Below, piece after piece: positions 8,789 through 18,511 of a stretch of 64,000 bases of DNA (the first letter of the stretch is position 1; every line of letters starts with the position of its first letter). This stretch comes from Methanoregula sp. PtaB.Bin085. GTDB lineage: Archaea > Halobacteriota > Methanomicrobia > Methanomicrobiales > Methanospirillaceae. Where the stretch lies: contig NZ_MVQB01000019.1 of assembly GCF_002067035.1 (NCBI RefSeq), forward strand, positions 1 to 64,000. The letters run 5' to 3'. The position numbers and the translations under genes are program-made. The notes beneath the pieces were generated by a model. It searched no databases, was not told the origin of the DNA, and saw nothing but the letters and a program-made list of their open reading frames with translations.

Positions 8789-11134
8789 ATGCATTTCGTT
8801 CCGTTACGTCCGGAACCGGCCAGCGAGAGACAACAGCAATCGTTCTGCCAGCTGGTCTGCCTGCCGTTCATTATCCTGCTGGCCCTTGCCGGGCCGGTAG
8901 CCGCTGCCGATCACACGCTGAACCCCGGGGACCCGATCGGGCAGAACATCACGGATGCAGCTGCGGGTGATACCCTCATCCTGAACCCGGGAACGTACCG
9001 GGAGATTGACATCATCGTTTCAAAAGACATCATCATCCGGGCCAACACATCCTGCGGCGGCACGGCGGCCAACACGATCATCGACACGATGGCATCCGGC
9101 AGGATCTTCGACAATCGCGGGGGATATAACCTTGCGATCGACAACCTGAGCCTGAAGAACGGCACGCATACTGAAAGCGGCGGTGCAATCAGACAGTCCG
9201 GAGGCACTCTGGCCATCTCCTCGTCCATCATCTCCAGCGGCAGTTCGACAGATGGCAATGCAATCTATGTGGTCAGCTCACCTCTGACGGTCACCTCCAC
9301 GACCTTCTCGGACTGCCGGTCGGACAATTTCCCGGGTGCGATTTTTGCGTTATCCACCACAGTCCGTATCGAGAACTCGACCTTCTCGGACTGCCGGTCG
9401 GAAAAATCCACAGGTGCAATCGATGCGATATTAACTACCGTCCGTATCGAGAACTCGACCTTTTCCCGATGCACCGGACGGCTGGGCGGGGCAGTCGCGG
9501 TCTTCCGCGGGCCCGCAATTATCATCTCCTCGACATTTACGGACTGCCATGCATCGTATCGTGGCGGAGCGATCGCGTTCGATGAATCCACGCTTGCCAT
9601 CACCTCCTCGTCCTTCACCCGCTGCTCGTGCCCGGAAGGCGGAGCCGTGTGGGGAGGATACGACGGCGGGGCAACTATTCATTTCTCCCGCTTCTCGGAT
9701 TGCGACAGCGAGGGGGCGGCGATATACCGCTATGCCGGAACATGGGATGTACGGAACAACTGGTGGGGCACAAACGATGATCCCTCCCCGCATATCTACG
9801 GGCCCGCAACGTATTCCCCGTGGCTGGTGCTCGGTGCCGTCGCGAACCCGTCGTCTGTCACACCAGCACAGACTGCCTCCGTCACGGCGAACCTGACGTA
9901 CGACAACCTGGGATATTACCACGATCCCGTGGCGGACGGCCATGTCCCGGACGATATCCTGACCGTGTTCACGCTGACGAGGGGTACCGGCAGCCTGGTG
10001 CCGGACGCGGGAGGGATGGTATCCGGCACGAACGCGACGACGTTTATGTCCCCGGCCGGCACGATGGCGATGGTCAATGTCACGGTCGACGGTGAATCTG
10101 TCGGCGTACCGATCACCGTCAATGGTGCAGCCTTCACCGGCTCGCCGATATCCGGCACTGTCCCGCTTTCGGTGCAGTTCACTGACGCATCGGTCGGCTC
10201 GCCAACGATGTGGAACTGGTCGTTTGGCGACGGCACATGGTTCAATACCACCGATACCACTGCAGCCAGCCCGCTGCATACATACACCAGTACCGGCACG
10301 TACACAGTCAGCCTGACCGCCTCCGGTGCCTTCGGCACAACCACGCAGACCCGGGTCGGGTATATCACGGTCGTTTCTCCGGGCACAGTTCCCGAGACGA
10401 CGATTGATAACCGCGACAATGACGACGGCTTCCCGTCCGTTACGCCGGCAGCAACGGAAGCCGGACCGTTCCCGCTCATGACCGTAACCGTGAACATCGG
10501 AGGCGACTCGAAGGCGTGGCAGGCGGTTGTCACGGGAACGAAACTCTCGGAGCTGATCGTGACCGGCACCGTGCAGAACAGCGCGGGCTTCAACATGACC
10601 GCCCTGCCCGGGATCGTGTTCCAGTACCTCCGGCTTGAACCGGCACGGTACGGCACGATTACACAAGCCCGGGTAAACTTCACCGTCCCGCAATCCTGGC
10701 TCGATGAGAACCGTATCGCCCCGGGCAGCATCGTGCTTTACCACATGACCGCGGACGGGGGGTGGAAGGCGCTGCCCACCACGTTCCTGAATACAAAGGA
10801 CGGGACCGGGTTCTTCTCTGCGGAATCCCCCGGATTCTCGCTCTTTGCGATTGCCGGGACACCGGGCACCACAGCTCCGGCAGTTATGGCAACGCAGGCG
10901 ACCGCGGTCATTCCGGTACAGGAACTTCCGGAAGCGGGGAAAGCTGTACCGCAGAAACCGGTCACAACGCAGACCACCGCACCGCCCGCCGCGACACCGC
11001 AGCCGGCACTATCATCACCGGTCATGACTGCCATCCTCGTTATCGCGGCGATTGGTATACTGGCGGGTGGCGGGTTCATGGTCCGGCGGTGGTGGATCCG
11101 CAGGCAGAACCCGGCGCTATTCGAAGAATGCTGA
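8789..11134 (+). CDS. Secreted beta-helix / PKD / PGF-pre-PGF surface protein
   Basis: 781 residues. A signal peptide (hydrophobic LVCLPFIILLALAGPVAAA) is followed by a parallel beta-helix region (about 45-330) of polymorphic-repeat style with repeated FSDCRS and GGAI turns. A PKD domain spans about 445-530, a PGF-pre-PGF domain about 560-690, then a Thr/Pro linker and a C-terminal transmembrane helix ending GGGFMVRRWWIRR. It is probably a cell-surface adhesin or S-layer-associated protein anchored by its tail. GGTGG lies 7-8 bases before the ATG. It is bracketed by leuS fragments D and C. Short internal DNA repeats near 9290-9460 suggest repeat expansion. Confidence 0.88.
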   Translation: MHFVPLRPEPASERQQQSFCQLVCLPFIILLALAGPVAAADHTLNPGDPIGQNITDAAAGDTLILNPGTYREIDIIVSKDIIIRANTSCGGTAANTIIDTMASGRIFDNRGGYNLAIDNLSLKNGTHTESGGAIRQSGGTLAISSSIISSGSSTDGNAIYVVSSPLTVTSTTFSDCRSDNFPGAIFALSTTVRIENSTFSDCRSEKSTGAIDAILTTVRIENSTFSRCTGRLGGAVAVFRGPAIIISSTFTDCHASYRGGAIAFDESTLAITSSSFTRCSCPEGGAVWGGYDGGATIHFSRFSDCDSEGAAIYRYAGTWDVRNNWWGTNDDPSPHIYGPATYSPWLVLGAVANPSSVTPAQTASVTANLTYDNLGYYHDPVADGHVPDDILTVFTLTRGTGSLVPDAGGMVSGTNATTFMSPAGTMAMVNVTVDGESVGVPITVNGAAFTGSPISGTVPLSVQFTDASVGSPTMWNWSFGDGTWFNTTDTTAASPLHTYTSTGTYTVSLTASGAFGTTTQTRVGYITVVSPGTVPETTIDNRDNDDGFPSVTPAATEAGPFPLMTVTVNIGGDSKAWQAVVTGTKLSELIVTGTVQNSAGFNMTALPGIVFQYLRLEPARYGTITQARVNFTVPQSWLDENRIAPGSIVLYHMTADGGWKALPTTFLNTKDGTGFFSAESPGFSLFAIAGTPGTTAPAVMATQATAVIPVQELPEAGKAVPQKPVTTQTTAPPAATPQPALSSPVMTAILVIAAIGILAGGGFMVRRWWIRRQNPALFEEC

Positions 11135-11205
11135 TGCCTTCCTCTCACCCTCCTGGCCTGATGGCCAGTCGGACTTCGAGGAATACGACTGAACAGGCAG
11201 GTGTC

Positions 11206-11299
11206 CGGCGTGCCGGTCCACATTGTGGAAGCGGAAGGAGCCGGGCACACCAAGGCTGCGACGGCGCTGCCGTTCAAGCCGGCGATTATGATCGAATAA
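11206..11299 (+). pseudogene. leuS 3'-end fragment, copy C
   Basis: These 94 bases match the last 94 bases of leuS (6751-6844), ending in the same PAIMIE-stop. Several positions (GGAGCC, CACCAAGGCTGCG) are shared with copy B against intact leuS, so B and C appear to descend from one form. No start codon; a dead fragment lying 70 bases after the surface protein stop. Confidence 0.9.
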
Positions 11300-11483
11300 T
11301 CATTTTTCCTTTTCTCTTTTTTTCCATATCCCCAAGGTTCATTGAACCATCATCACGGTAAGACCATAGAATCGAAAGGAGTGGTGCAGTAACCGTACGG
11401 AGTGCGTAAAAATATCATCTCCCGCCTGCACTTTTCCCTGTACCGGGATTTTTTCCCCGCATATTCATACAGGATATGATTTT
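11300..11483. other. Gap before the NHL protein with a small palindrome
   Basis: Together with 11135-11205 and copy C this gap exceeds 300 bases. Beyond copy C it holds oligo-T tracts just after 11300 that could terminate transcription, a 13-base inverted repeat GGTTCATTGAACC at 11336-11348, and the upstream region of the next gene. No further gene is seen. Confidence 0.4.
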
Positions 11484-13598
11484 ATGGACCGATACCATAG
11501 CATACTCCGTTTCTTCATCCTGCTGATCGTCAGCGGATTATGTACAGGAATGGTGTCAGCAGCAGCCGATACTGTTACGGCACCCGTGAATATCCATATT
11601 GCCCGGGAAAATGCAACCATCCCCGCGTATCACCTGCAGGCACCGGGATTCCGGGCCATGGATGCACAGTCCATGGACGCTTCCGGCGGCCCGTCGTTCA
11701 CGTTTGAATGGGCGGTGCCTTCCGCTACGGTCATCCACCCGCAGTACCTCACGACCGATGCATCGGGCACCGTGTACGCAATCGATTTCTGGAACAACTC
11801 GATCTCGAAATATGCTCCGGACGGGACCCTGCTCGGCATCATCGGCGAATCCGGGACCGGCAACGGGCAGCTCGGCCGTCCCGGCGATGTTGCCGTGAAC
11901 GCCAGCGGTTACATCTACGTCGTGGACCAGGGCAACAACCGCATCCAGGTCTTCTCGCCTTCCGGCGCGTACGTTTCGAAGTGGGGATCGCAGGGGACGG
12001 GCAACGGGAACTTCAACAAGCCCCGCGGGATCGCTCTCGACAGCGCGGGCAGCGTCTACGTTGTGGACACGGACAACAACCGGATCCAGAAATTCGGCCC
12101 GGGCGGGAATTTTATCACGGCATGGGGATCTTCCGGCAGCGGTGACGGCCAGTTCAGTTTCCCTGTCGATATTGCTGCAGATGCTTCCGATCGTCTCTAT
12201 GTCACGGACAGGGACAACTACCGCGTCCAGGTCTTTGACACCAACGGCTCGTTCCTCACCAGGTGGGGTTCGTACGGGTATGGCAGCGGCTCCTTCTCTG
12301 AACCGATCGGGATCACGGTCAACAGCAGCGGATACATCTTTGTAACTGATGACAGCATGTACAAGGTCCAGGTCTTCGATTCCGCCGGCACCTTCCGGAA
12401 CCAGTTCGGATCCGGCGGAGCAGGTCAGGGACAGTTCTGGTTCCCGTACGGTATTGCTACCGATCCCAGCGGGAACGTGTATGTCGCCGACTACAACAGT
12501 TACCGCATCGTGATCACCGATCCTTCGGGCACTCCGCGGGGGACCTGGGGTACCGGTGGCAACGGTGACGGCCAGTTCATCTGGCCGACCGCGAGCGCCA
12601 TCGGGCCGGATAATCACATCTACATTCTGGATTACGGCAACGGCCGTGTCCAGGAGTTCACTCCGGACGGTACCTATATGGGGCAGTTCGGCGCCGGCCA
12701 GTTCCGGGAGGCCTATGGCATGGCGATCAACAGCTCGGGGTATTTCTATATCAGCGACTCGTACAACAACCGGATCCAGGTCTGGAGCCCGGACAAAAAT
12801 TACCAGTTCCAGTGGGGACAGTATGGCATCGAGAACGGGAACTTCAACTCCCCCGAAGGTATCGTGTGTGCCCCGAACGGGACCGTCTATGTTGTCGATA
12901 CCTACAACAACCGGGTCCAGGCCTTCGATCCCAGCGGTACCTTCATCACCGCGTGGGGCTCGTACGGCACATCCGGTGCCGGCATGTTCTATGAACCGTA
13001 CGGTATTGCTCTCGATTCTGCAGGGAACGTGTATGTGACTGATACCTCCAACAACCGTGTCCAGAAGTTCGATGCCGGCGGGAATTTCCTGGACGAATGG
13101 GGGACAATGGGGTCCGGTGACGGCCAGCTGTGGTACCCGGAAGGTATTGCTGTTGACAGCCAGAACCGTATCTATGTTGGCGACTCCTGGAACTCCCGCG
13201 TCCAGATCTTCACGTCCGGCGGGGAGTATATCACGCAGTTCGGGTCGCCGGGCATGGGCAACGGGCAGTTTGAGAACATCTACGGCGTCTCGGTCGATGG
13301 TGACGGGAGCGTGTATGTCGTTGATATCGCAGATGACCGGTTCGAGAAGTTCTCTTCCGAACCCGTAGTCACCCCCGTCATCCCCATCCCCGGATCCGCA
13401 CATTTTCCCACCGATCCCGATGGCGACGGGCTTTACGAGGATGCGAACGGCAACGGCCGTGCCGACTTTGCCGATGTTGTCCTGTATTATGACACCATGG
13501 ACTGGATTGCGGCAAACGAACCGATCATGGCGTTCGATTTCAACGGCAATGGCCGTATCGACTTTGCCGACATTATCAGCCTCTACGATGGCATCTGA
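11484..13598 (+). CDS. Secreted NHL-repeat double propeller with dockerin-like tail
   Basis: 704 residues. The signal peptide is FFILLIVSGLCTGMVSAAA. I count twelve NHL-type repeats (pattern P-x-G-I-A, then G-x-V-Y-V-x-D-x-x-N-N-R-I-Q-x-F, then WGS-x-G-x-G-x-F), enough for two six-bladed beta-propellers. The last 60 residues hold two calcium-loop repeats, DPDGDGLYEDANGNGRADFA and DFNGNGRIDFADI, which resemble archaeal dockerin modules. There is no C-terminal transmembrane segment, so it is probably exported and held by the dockerin-like module. AGGA lies upstream of the ATG. Role: extracellular binding or scaffold protein; ligand unknown. Confidence 0.88.
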   Translation: MDRYHSILRFFILLIVSGLCTGMVSAAADTVTAPVNIHIARENATIPAYHLQAPGFRAMDAQSMDASGGPSFTFEWAVPSATVIHPQYLTTDASGTVYAIDFWNNSISKYAPDGTLLGIIGESGTGNGQLGRPGDVAVNASGYIYVVDQGNNRIQVFSPSGAYVSKWGSQGTGNGNFNKPRGIALDSAGSVYVVDTDNNRIQKFGPGGNFITAWGSSGSGDGQFSFPVDIAADASDRLYVTDRDNYRVQVFDTNGSFLTRWGSYGYGSGSFSEPIGITVNSSGYIFVTDDSMYKVQVFDSAGTFRNQFGSGGAGQGQFWFPYGIATDPSGNVYVADYNSYRIVITDPSGTPRGTWGTGGNGDGQFIWPTASAIGPDNHIYILDYGNGRVQEFTPDGTYMGQFGAGQFREAYGMAINSSGYFYISDSYNNRIQVWSPDKNYQFQWGQYGIENGNFNSPEGIVCAPNGTVYVVDTYNNRVQAFDPSGTFITAWGSYGTSGAGMFYEPYGIALDSAGNVYVTDTSNNRVQKFDAGGNFLDEWGTMGSGDGQLWYPEGIAVDSQNRIYVGDSWNSRVQIFTSGGEYITQFGSPGMGNGQFENIYGVSVDGDGSVYVVDIADDRFEKFSSEPVVTPVIPIPGSAHFPTDPDGDGLYEDANGNGRADFADVVLYYDTMDWIAANEPIMAFDFNGNGRIDFADIISLYDGI

Positions 13599-13782
13599 GA
13601 TCGTCCGGTGTCGTCACCGGACAATCCCCTCTTTTTCTGCCAGTCCTGTATTCACAGATGCCGGATTCATTTCGGAATATTAATCTCCCATTGAAAAAAA
13701 TTCTCCGGGATACTGCCGGAGTGCGGGACTATCGGGGAAGGTTGTCCCGGCCTCTTGCAGACGTTGCTGTGGCTGGTGGGGG

Positions 13783-16700
13783 ATGGATTTACGACAGTTT
13801 TGCCTGATTTTCCTGGTTGTATCGATATCTGCGTGCGGGCTTTTCGCAGCTCCGTCATCGGCTGCGAATTATACCTTTCAACGTGCGGACATTGCGCCGG
13901 TTGAGTTTTTTTCCCCGCCAGCGGACGATACCGTCCTTCAGGAAATCCTGGCCGGTCACCCGGGTCTTTTCACCACCGCGCTCCATGGCGCAGACAGTGC
14001 CAGCGGCAAAAACAGGGATCATGCCATTCCCGCCATACCTGAATCAGCCGAATCCATCAGCATCGGACCCGCCGACTCGATCCAGGCAGCAGTCTCTGCC
14101 GCGGCTGACGGCGACACCATCTGGCTCGACCCGGGGATTTACCGGGAGCACGACATCGTCATCGACAGGAACATCACCATCCGGGCCAACACGTCACTCG
14201 GAGGCAACCGCGGCAACACCATCATCGATGCAGAACATGCCGGCCGGGTTTTCAATGTCATGGGCCCTTTCACGTTTGCCATCGACAACCTCGCCCTGCG
14301 GAACGGATCGGTCAGTTCAGCGGATATCTTTGTACCTGCTGAAGGCGGAGCAATCCTTGCCGGGGACCCGGCAGGTACGCTCATCATCACGAATTCCGCT
14401 TTTTCCGACTGCCAGGTGACCACGCTCGCAGATTCTGTAGAAGGACTGGGCGGCGCGATCTCCGCATATGGCCCTCTCAGTATCACCGGGTCCTCGTTTG
14501 CCGGCTGTTCGGCATCCGGCGAGGGGGGGAACAACGCGGGGGGGGCGATCTATGCGGGAGATAGTAATACGGTTATCGCTTCCTCCACCTTCACCAACTG
14601 CTCCGTATCCGGAAACACAGGGATAGGCGGTGCCGTCATCGGTATATATTCCATCACGTCGACCACGTTTGAACGCTGTTCGGCATCCGGGACAAATGCA
14701 CTGGGCGGCGCAGTTGCACTTGCAATGAATATCACCGGAAGCAACTTCATCGACTGCTCTGTTGCGTCGGAAACCGGGATAAGCGGCGGGGGTGCGGCAG
14801 CCCTCGGGGTGGTTATCACAGATTCCAGGTTCATCAATTGTTCCGCAAGCGGCTCTTCCAATGTCGGCGGCGGGGCTGTCTGGGGGTCCGAACGCGTGAG
14901 CGGCTCTTCTTTTTCCAACTGCTCGGTAACCGCGGGCGATGATCTTGGCATGGGCGGGGCAATTACCACCGGGTGGATCTCTGGACTGATACCGGAAATT
15001 GATCGTTCAGTCTTCACGGACTGCTCGGTAACCTCAGGAGGGGATGCCGGTGGCGGGGCGGTTGCCGGTTTCACCATGATCACCGGATCCACCTTCACAC
15101 GCTGTTCGGTAACCGGCACCGACGAGGCTTTTGGCGGTGCGGTCTATTATGGAGACACCATTGCGGATTCTGTATTCACCGACTGTTTTGCTTCCGGAAG
15201 TTCGATCGCGGCAGCCGGTGCAGCGTGCGCTTTTGAGAATATTACCGGTTCATCCTTCACCCGCTGCTCGGCGACCAGCAGCAATCAGGCCGAAGGCGGT
15301 GCTGTCTATAATGGAGAAATGGTCGCCCGCTCCGCATTCACCGGTTGTTCGGCTTCCGGAGGTATCATTGCGTCCGGCGGCGCAATCGGTTTTCTCGATG
15401 ACGTCTCGGACACTTCGTTCACCGACTGCTCTGTTTCCGCAGGCAGGTTCGCACCAGGAGGTGCAACGGCAAATATCAGGAATATCACCGGTTCATCCTT
15501 CACCCGCTGCTCGGCGACCAGCAGCGAGCAGGCTGAAGGCGGTGCAATCTATGGAAGTGAAAATATCATCCGCTCCACCTTCAACAGTTGTTCCGTTGCC
15601 GGGGGTACCGGCGCGCTGGGAGGAGCAGTCATTTATGGCAACAATGTTGCCGGATCAGCCTTCACCACCTGCAGCGCATATGACGGGGGCGCAATCTATT
15701 TCCCGCCCTACATGACGACACCGGCAGGAACAATCTCTTCCTCCACATTCTCCGGCTGCCATGCCTCCAACAACGGGGGCGCGATCTTCACTGAGGATGT
15801 GGACCTCAGCATCGGCAATTCCACAACCTTCACCGGCAGTTCAGCGCAAAATTACGGGGGGTCGCTGTTTATCAATGGCGGCAACGTGGTCCTTGACCGG
15901 ATCTCCATGACGAACAGCAGGGCCGTATCCGGCGGCGGGGGAGCGATCGCCCTCACCCACCGGGGCTCGCTCACCATAACATCCTCGAACTTCGAACGAT
16001 GTTCTGCCCCCGATGGCGGCGCGATCCTGAGCGGCAACCCCCCGGCAATCCATTTCTGCCGGTTCTGGCAGAACACCGCAACGGGCACCGGCCCGGCAAT
16101 CCGGACAATGGGCGGGACCGTCCATGCGGAGAACAACTGGTGGGGTACCAACGCCGACCCGGCCCCGCAGGTCTACGGCAGCGTGACAACAGCCCCGTGG
16201 CTCGTTCTCGGTATCACGGCTGCACCGTATTCCCTCACCATACCCCAGACTTCGGAGATCCGTACGAACCTGACGTTCACGAACACCGGCACCGATACCT
16301 CCGGCGGGGGCATCTTCGTGCCCAACGCCATCCCGAACACCTACGCGCTGGTATCGGGTCCCGGTGTTGTTGCACCCCTGACGTACGGATCGGCAAACGG
16401 GGCCGGCCGGACAACATGGATCACCCTCCAGCCGGGTGCGGCCAACATCTCCGGCACTGTTGACGGCCAGACCCTGTATATCGCCCTGAACGCCGCACAG
16501 GGCACGTGGACCCCGCCGCCCACGCAGGTCCCCAACGACGATGGCTGGCCCCGGGGAGGCGCCGGCGCACCGGGCGGCGGGAGTGGATCAGCGGCGACAA
16601 CCGGATCGTCCGGGTACCCGCTCATGACCGTGACCGTGAACATCGGAGGCGACTCGAAGGCGCACCGGGCAACCGTGACCGGGACGAAGTTGTCGGAGCT

Positions 16701-17250
16701 GATCGTGACCGGTACCGAACAACACGGGGCTGCCGCCAGCTGTAACCCGCCGGCAGGAAGTACCTTCCAGTACTTCAGCCTCGAACCGGCCCGGTATGGT
16801 ACAATCACAAACGCGGTGATCAACTTCACCGTCCCGCAATCGTGGCTGGATGCGGACCGTGTCGATCCACAAACAATCGTTCTGTACCGCATGACGCCCG
16901 ACTGCTGGAAGCCGCTGCCGACAACGTACCTTTCAACGAAGGACGACACGGCATTTTTCTCGGCGCAGTCTGCCGGGTTCTCGCAGTTCGCGATTATGGG
17001 AACACCTTCGGAATCCGTAATTATTGTTCCGGCGGTGGACCGGCTGGCACCTGCGATCGGGGACATACAAACCCCTGCCCCTGCAATTCCTGAGAAAATG
17101 CCGGTAACAACGCAGACTACGGCTCCCCCGGAAACGGTGCCGGAACCGTCCGCGCCCTCTCCGCTCCTGAACGTGATCCTTGTCATCGCGGCTGCCGGCC
17201 TGCTGGCGGGAGGGGGATTCGTGGCCCGGCGCTGGTGGATCGATCGATGA
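13783..17250 (+). CDS. Giant polymorphic-repeat surface adhesin with PGF-pre-PGF tail
   Basis: 1155 residues. A signal peptide is followed by a beta-helix (about 85-800) built from many repeats of the form GGAI...ITGSSFTRCSATS, close to the FxxC/GGAI repeats of polymorphic membrane proteins. A PGF-pre-PGF domain (MTVTVNIGGDSKAHRATVTG) lies near 950-1070, then a Pro/Thr linker and a transmembrane helix ending GGGFVARRWWIDR. The N- and C-terminal parts are closely related to the protein at 8789-11134, so the two are paralogs. It is likely a surface-exposed adhesin. Near-identical DNA repeats inside the gene could change its length by recombination. Confidence 0.87.
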   Translation: MDLRQFCLIFLVVSISACGLFAAPSSAANYTFQRADIAPVEFFSPPADDTVLQEILAGHPGLFTTALHGADSASGKNRDHAIPAIPESAESISIGPADSIQAAVSAAADGDTIWLDPGIYREHDIVIDRNITIRANTSLGGNRGNTIIDAEHAGRVFNVMGPFTFAIDNLALRNGSVSSADIFVPAEGGAILAGDPAGTLIITNSAFSDCQVTTLADSVEGLGGAISAYGPLSITGSSFAGCSASGEGGNNAGGAIYAGDSNTVIASSTFTNCSVSGNTGIGGAVIGIYSITSTTFERCSASGTNALGGAVALAMNITGSNFIDCSVASETGISGGGAAALGVVITDSRFINCSASGSSNVGGGAVWGSERVSGSSFSNCSVTAGDDLGMGGAITTGWISGLIPEIDRSVFTDCSVTSGGDAGGGAVAGFTMITGSTFTRCSVTGTDEAFGGAVYYGDTIADSVFTDCFASGSSIAAAGAACAFENITGSSFTRCSATSSNQAEGGAVYNGEMVARSAFTGCSASGGIIASGGAIGFLDDVSDTSFTDCSVSAGRFAPGGATANIRNITGSSFTRCSATSSEQAEGGAIYGSENIIRSTFNSCSVAGGTGALGGAVIYGNNVAGSAFTTCSAYDGGAIYFPPYMTTPAGTISSSTFSGCHASNNGGAIFTEDVDLSIGNSTTFTGSSAQNYGGSLFINGGNVVLDRISMTNSRAVSGGGGAIALTHRGSLTITSSNFERCSAPDGGAILSGNPPAIHFCRFWQNTATGTGPAIRTMGGTVHAENNWWGTNADPAPQVYGSVTTAPWLVLGITAAPYSLTIPQTSEIRTNLTFTNTGTDTSGGGIFVPNAIPNTYALVSGPGVVAPLTYGSANGAGRTTWITLQPGAANISGTVDGQTLYIALNAAQGTWTPPPTQVPNDDGWPRGGAGAPGGGSGSAATTGSSGYPLMTVTVNIGGDSKAHRATVTGTKLSELIVTGTEQHGAAASCNPPAGSTFQYFSLEPARYGTITNAVINFTVPQSWLDADRVDPQTIVLYRMTPDCWKPLPTTYLSTKDDTAFFSAQSAGFSQFAIMGTPSESVIIVPAVDRLAPAIGDIQTPAPAIPEKMPVTTQTTAPPETVPEPSAPSPLLNVILVIAAAGLLAGGGFVARRWWIDR
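15238..15545 (+). repeat. Near-identical 65-base direct repeats inside the adhesin gene
   Basis: Copy 1 at 15238-15302 and copy 2 at 15481-15545 differ at only a few bases. The offset is 243 bases, exactly 81 codons, so recombination between them would remove or add repeats without a frameshift. Confidence 0.85.
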
Positions 17251-17469
17251 GTTCCCGAGCCTGAAAATAATAATCAATTGTTTTCCGGTTCCGGCAGCAT
17301 GAAGTCCTGCGGGTTATCGGCTGTATTCACGAACAGGATTCCAGAAACGCATATTTTCGGTTCCTGTTCCCCGCACGGTTTTTCATTTTTCCCGTCCGCT
17401 TATGATGCGGTATTCAGCAGATCTCATCCCCTCAAAAATAATATTACCCTCCGCATTATACCGGATGGT

Positions 17470-18429
17470 ATGAAACTCCTTATCCTCGTACTCTGTATCT
17501 GCCTGCTAACCGGCACCGTGACTGCAAAGGCTGCGGATGCCGTAGAACTCGGCATAACCCCCGCGGGGAGTGCCGTCCTGTCACCGGGTATCTACACGTT
17601 GGCCGGGTATACCGAATGCTCGGATGACTCCGCGCAGGTGGGGACACCGGCGGGCATGGGGGAACTCGATGTCGACAGCATTCCCGACGGCGCAACTGTG
17701 TACCTCGATGGTTCCCCTTGGACGTACAAGCACTGTATCGGCCATTTTCCGGACCAGATCTGCCTGAACCCGCCCGTCTACACGCCATACACGGGCTTCG
17801 TGGAGACCGGTACTCATTCCATCACCTTCTCGCGGGACGGTTACAAGAGCTACTCCGGGACGGTCAATATCTGTTCCCAGAAGGTATCGTATGTCCACAA
17901 GGATCTTGTCGCGCTCACCACAACCACGACAACGACCATGACAACGACAACAACGGCGGTTCCGACAACGACCGCAACGACCGCGGCGGCAACCACCACA
18001 GCCACGACGGCCACTACGGCTGCCGTGACTGCGACAACCGCGGCTGCCGGCACGACAGCAGCGGCCGGGACCACCGCGGCGGGCACCGGCTCCCTCTCTG
18101 TGGTAACAACGCCATCGGGTGCTGCCATCTACATTGACGGTATCCAGCGCGGTGTTTCGCCGGCAACGATCCCCGGCCTTGCCGCGGGGAGCCACACTGT
18201 CCTCTTAAAACGCGAAGGATACCAGGATCTCTCGACGCCTGTCTCCGTTGCTGCAGGAATCCGGAACGACTTCTCCACCGGCCTGACGCCGCTGGCCGCG
18301 GAAATCACCACAGCACCGCTCACGACGGCCACCACGCAGCGGACACCAACGACAAGGGCACAGTCCCCGGGATTCGGGGCAGCCTGCGGTCTTGCTGCGC
18401 TCGGGGTCCTGTTGTTCCTGCGGAAATAG
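17470..18429 (+). CDS. Secreted PEGA-domain protein with Thr-rich stalk and PGF-type tail
   Basis: The open frame begins at 17278, but the ATG at 17470 starts a good signal peptide (MKLLILVLCICLLTGTVTA), giving 319 residues. Two PEGA-like modules are separated by a low-complexity Thr/Ala stalk of about 55 residues (coded by repetitive ACN/GCN DNA at 17916-18090). The second module has GAAIYIDGIQRGVSPATIPG. The C-terminus, SPGFGAACGLAALGVLLFLRK, has the PGF motif, a hydrophobic stretch and basic end of an archaeosortase sorting signal. It is a probable cell-surface protein. It heads a group of three PEGA genes in one orientation. Confidence 0.85.
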   Translation: MKLLILVLCICLLTGTVTAKAADAVELGITPAGSAVLSPGIYTLAGYTECSDDSAQVGTPAGMGELDVDSIPDGATVYLDGSPWTYKHCIGHFPDQICLNPPVYTPYTGFVETGTHSITFSRDGYKSYSGTVNICSQKVSYVHKDLVALTTTTTTTMTTTTTAVPTTTATTAAATTTATTATTAAVTATTAAAGTTAAAGTTAAGTGSLSVVTTPSGAAIYIDGIQRGVSPATIPGLAAGSHTVLLKREGYQDLSTPVSVAAGIRNDFSTGLTPLAAEITTAPLTTATTQRTPTTRAQSPGFGAACGLAALGVLLFLRK

Positions 18430-18511
18430 CGGCACATGCTGGAAAAACCTCCTTTTTCCGGACGGGATCGGCCGGAACCTTGTGTAAAAAGAAGATCATA
18501 AAAGCAAGCAT

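Noticed and set aside
9431-10744. 437-codon minus-strand frame across the surface protein
   Set aside because: Arg-rich shadow frame without domains; opposite a well supported gene.
11556-13403. 615-codon minus-strand frame across the NHL protein
   Set aside because: Mirror of the NHL repeats; repeat periodicity and GC content explain it, and the plus-strand protein has signal peptide and propellers.
13783-17250. Regularly spaced repeats considered as CRISPR or tandem array
   Set aside because: Repeats are protein-level, of variable spacing and in one open frame with signal peptide and anchor.
17916-18090. Repetitive ACN/GCN tract that could look like a repeat array
   Set aside because: It codes the Thr/Ala stalk of a PEGA protein in frame; no spacer-repeat structure, so not CRISPR.
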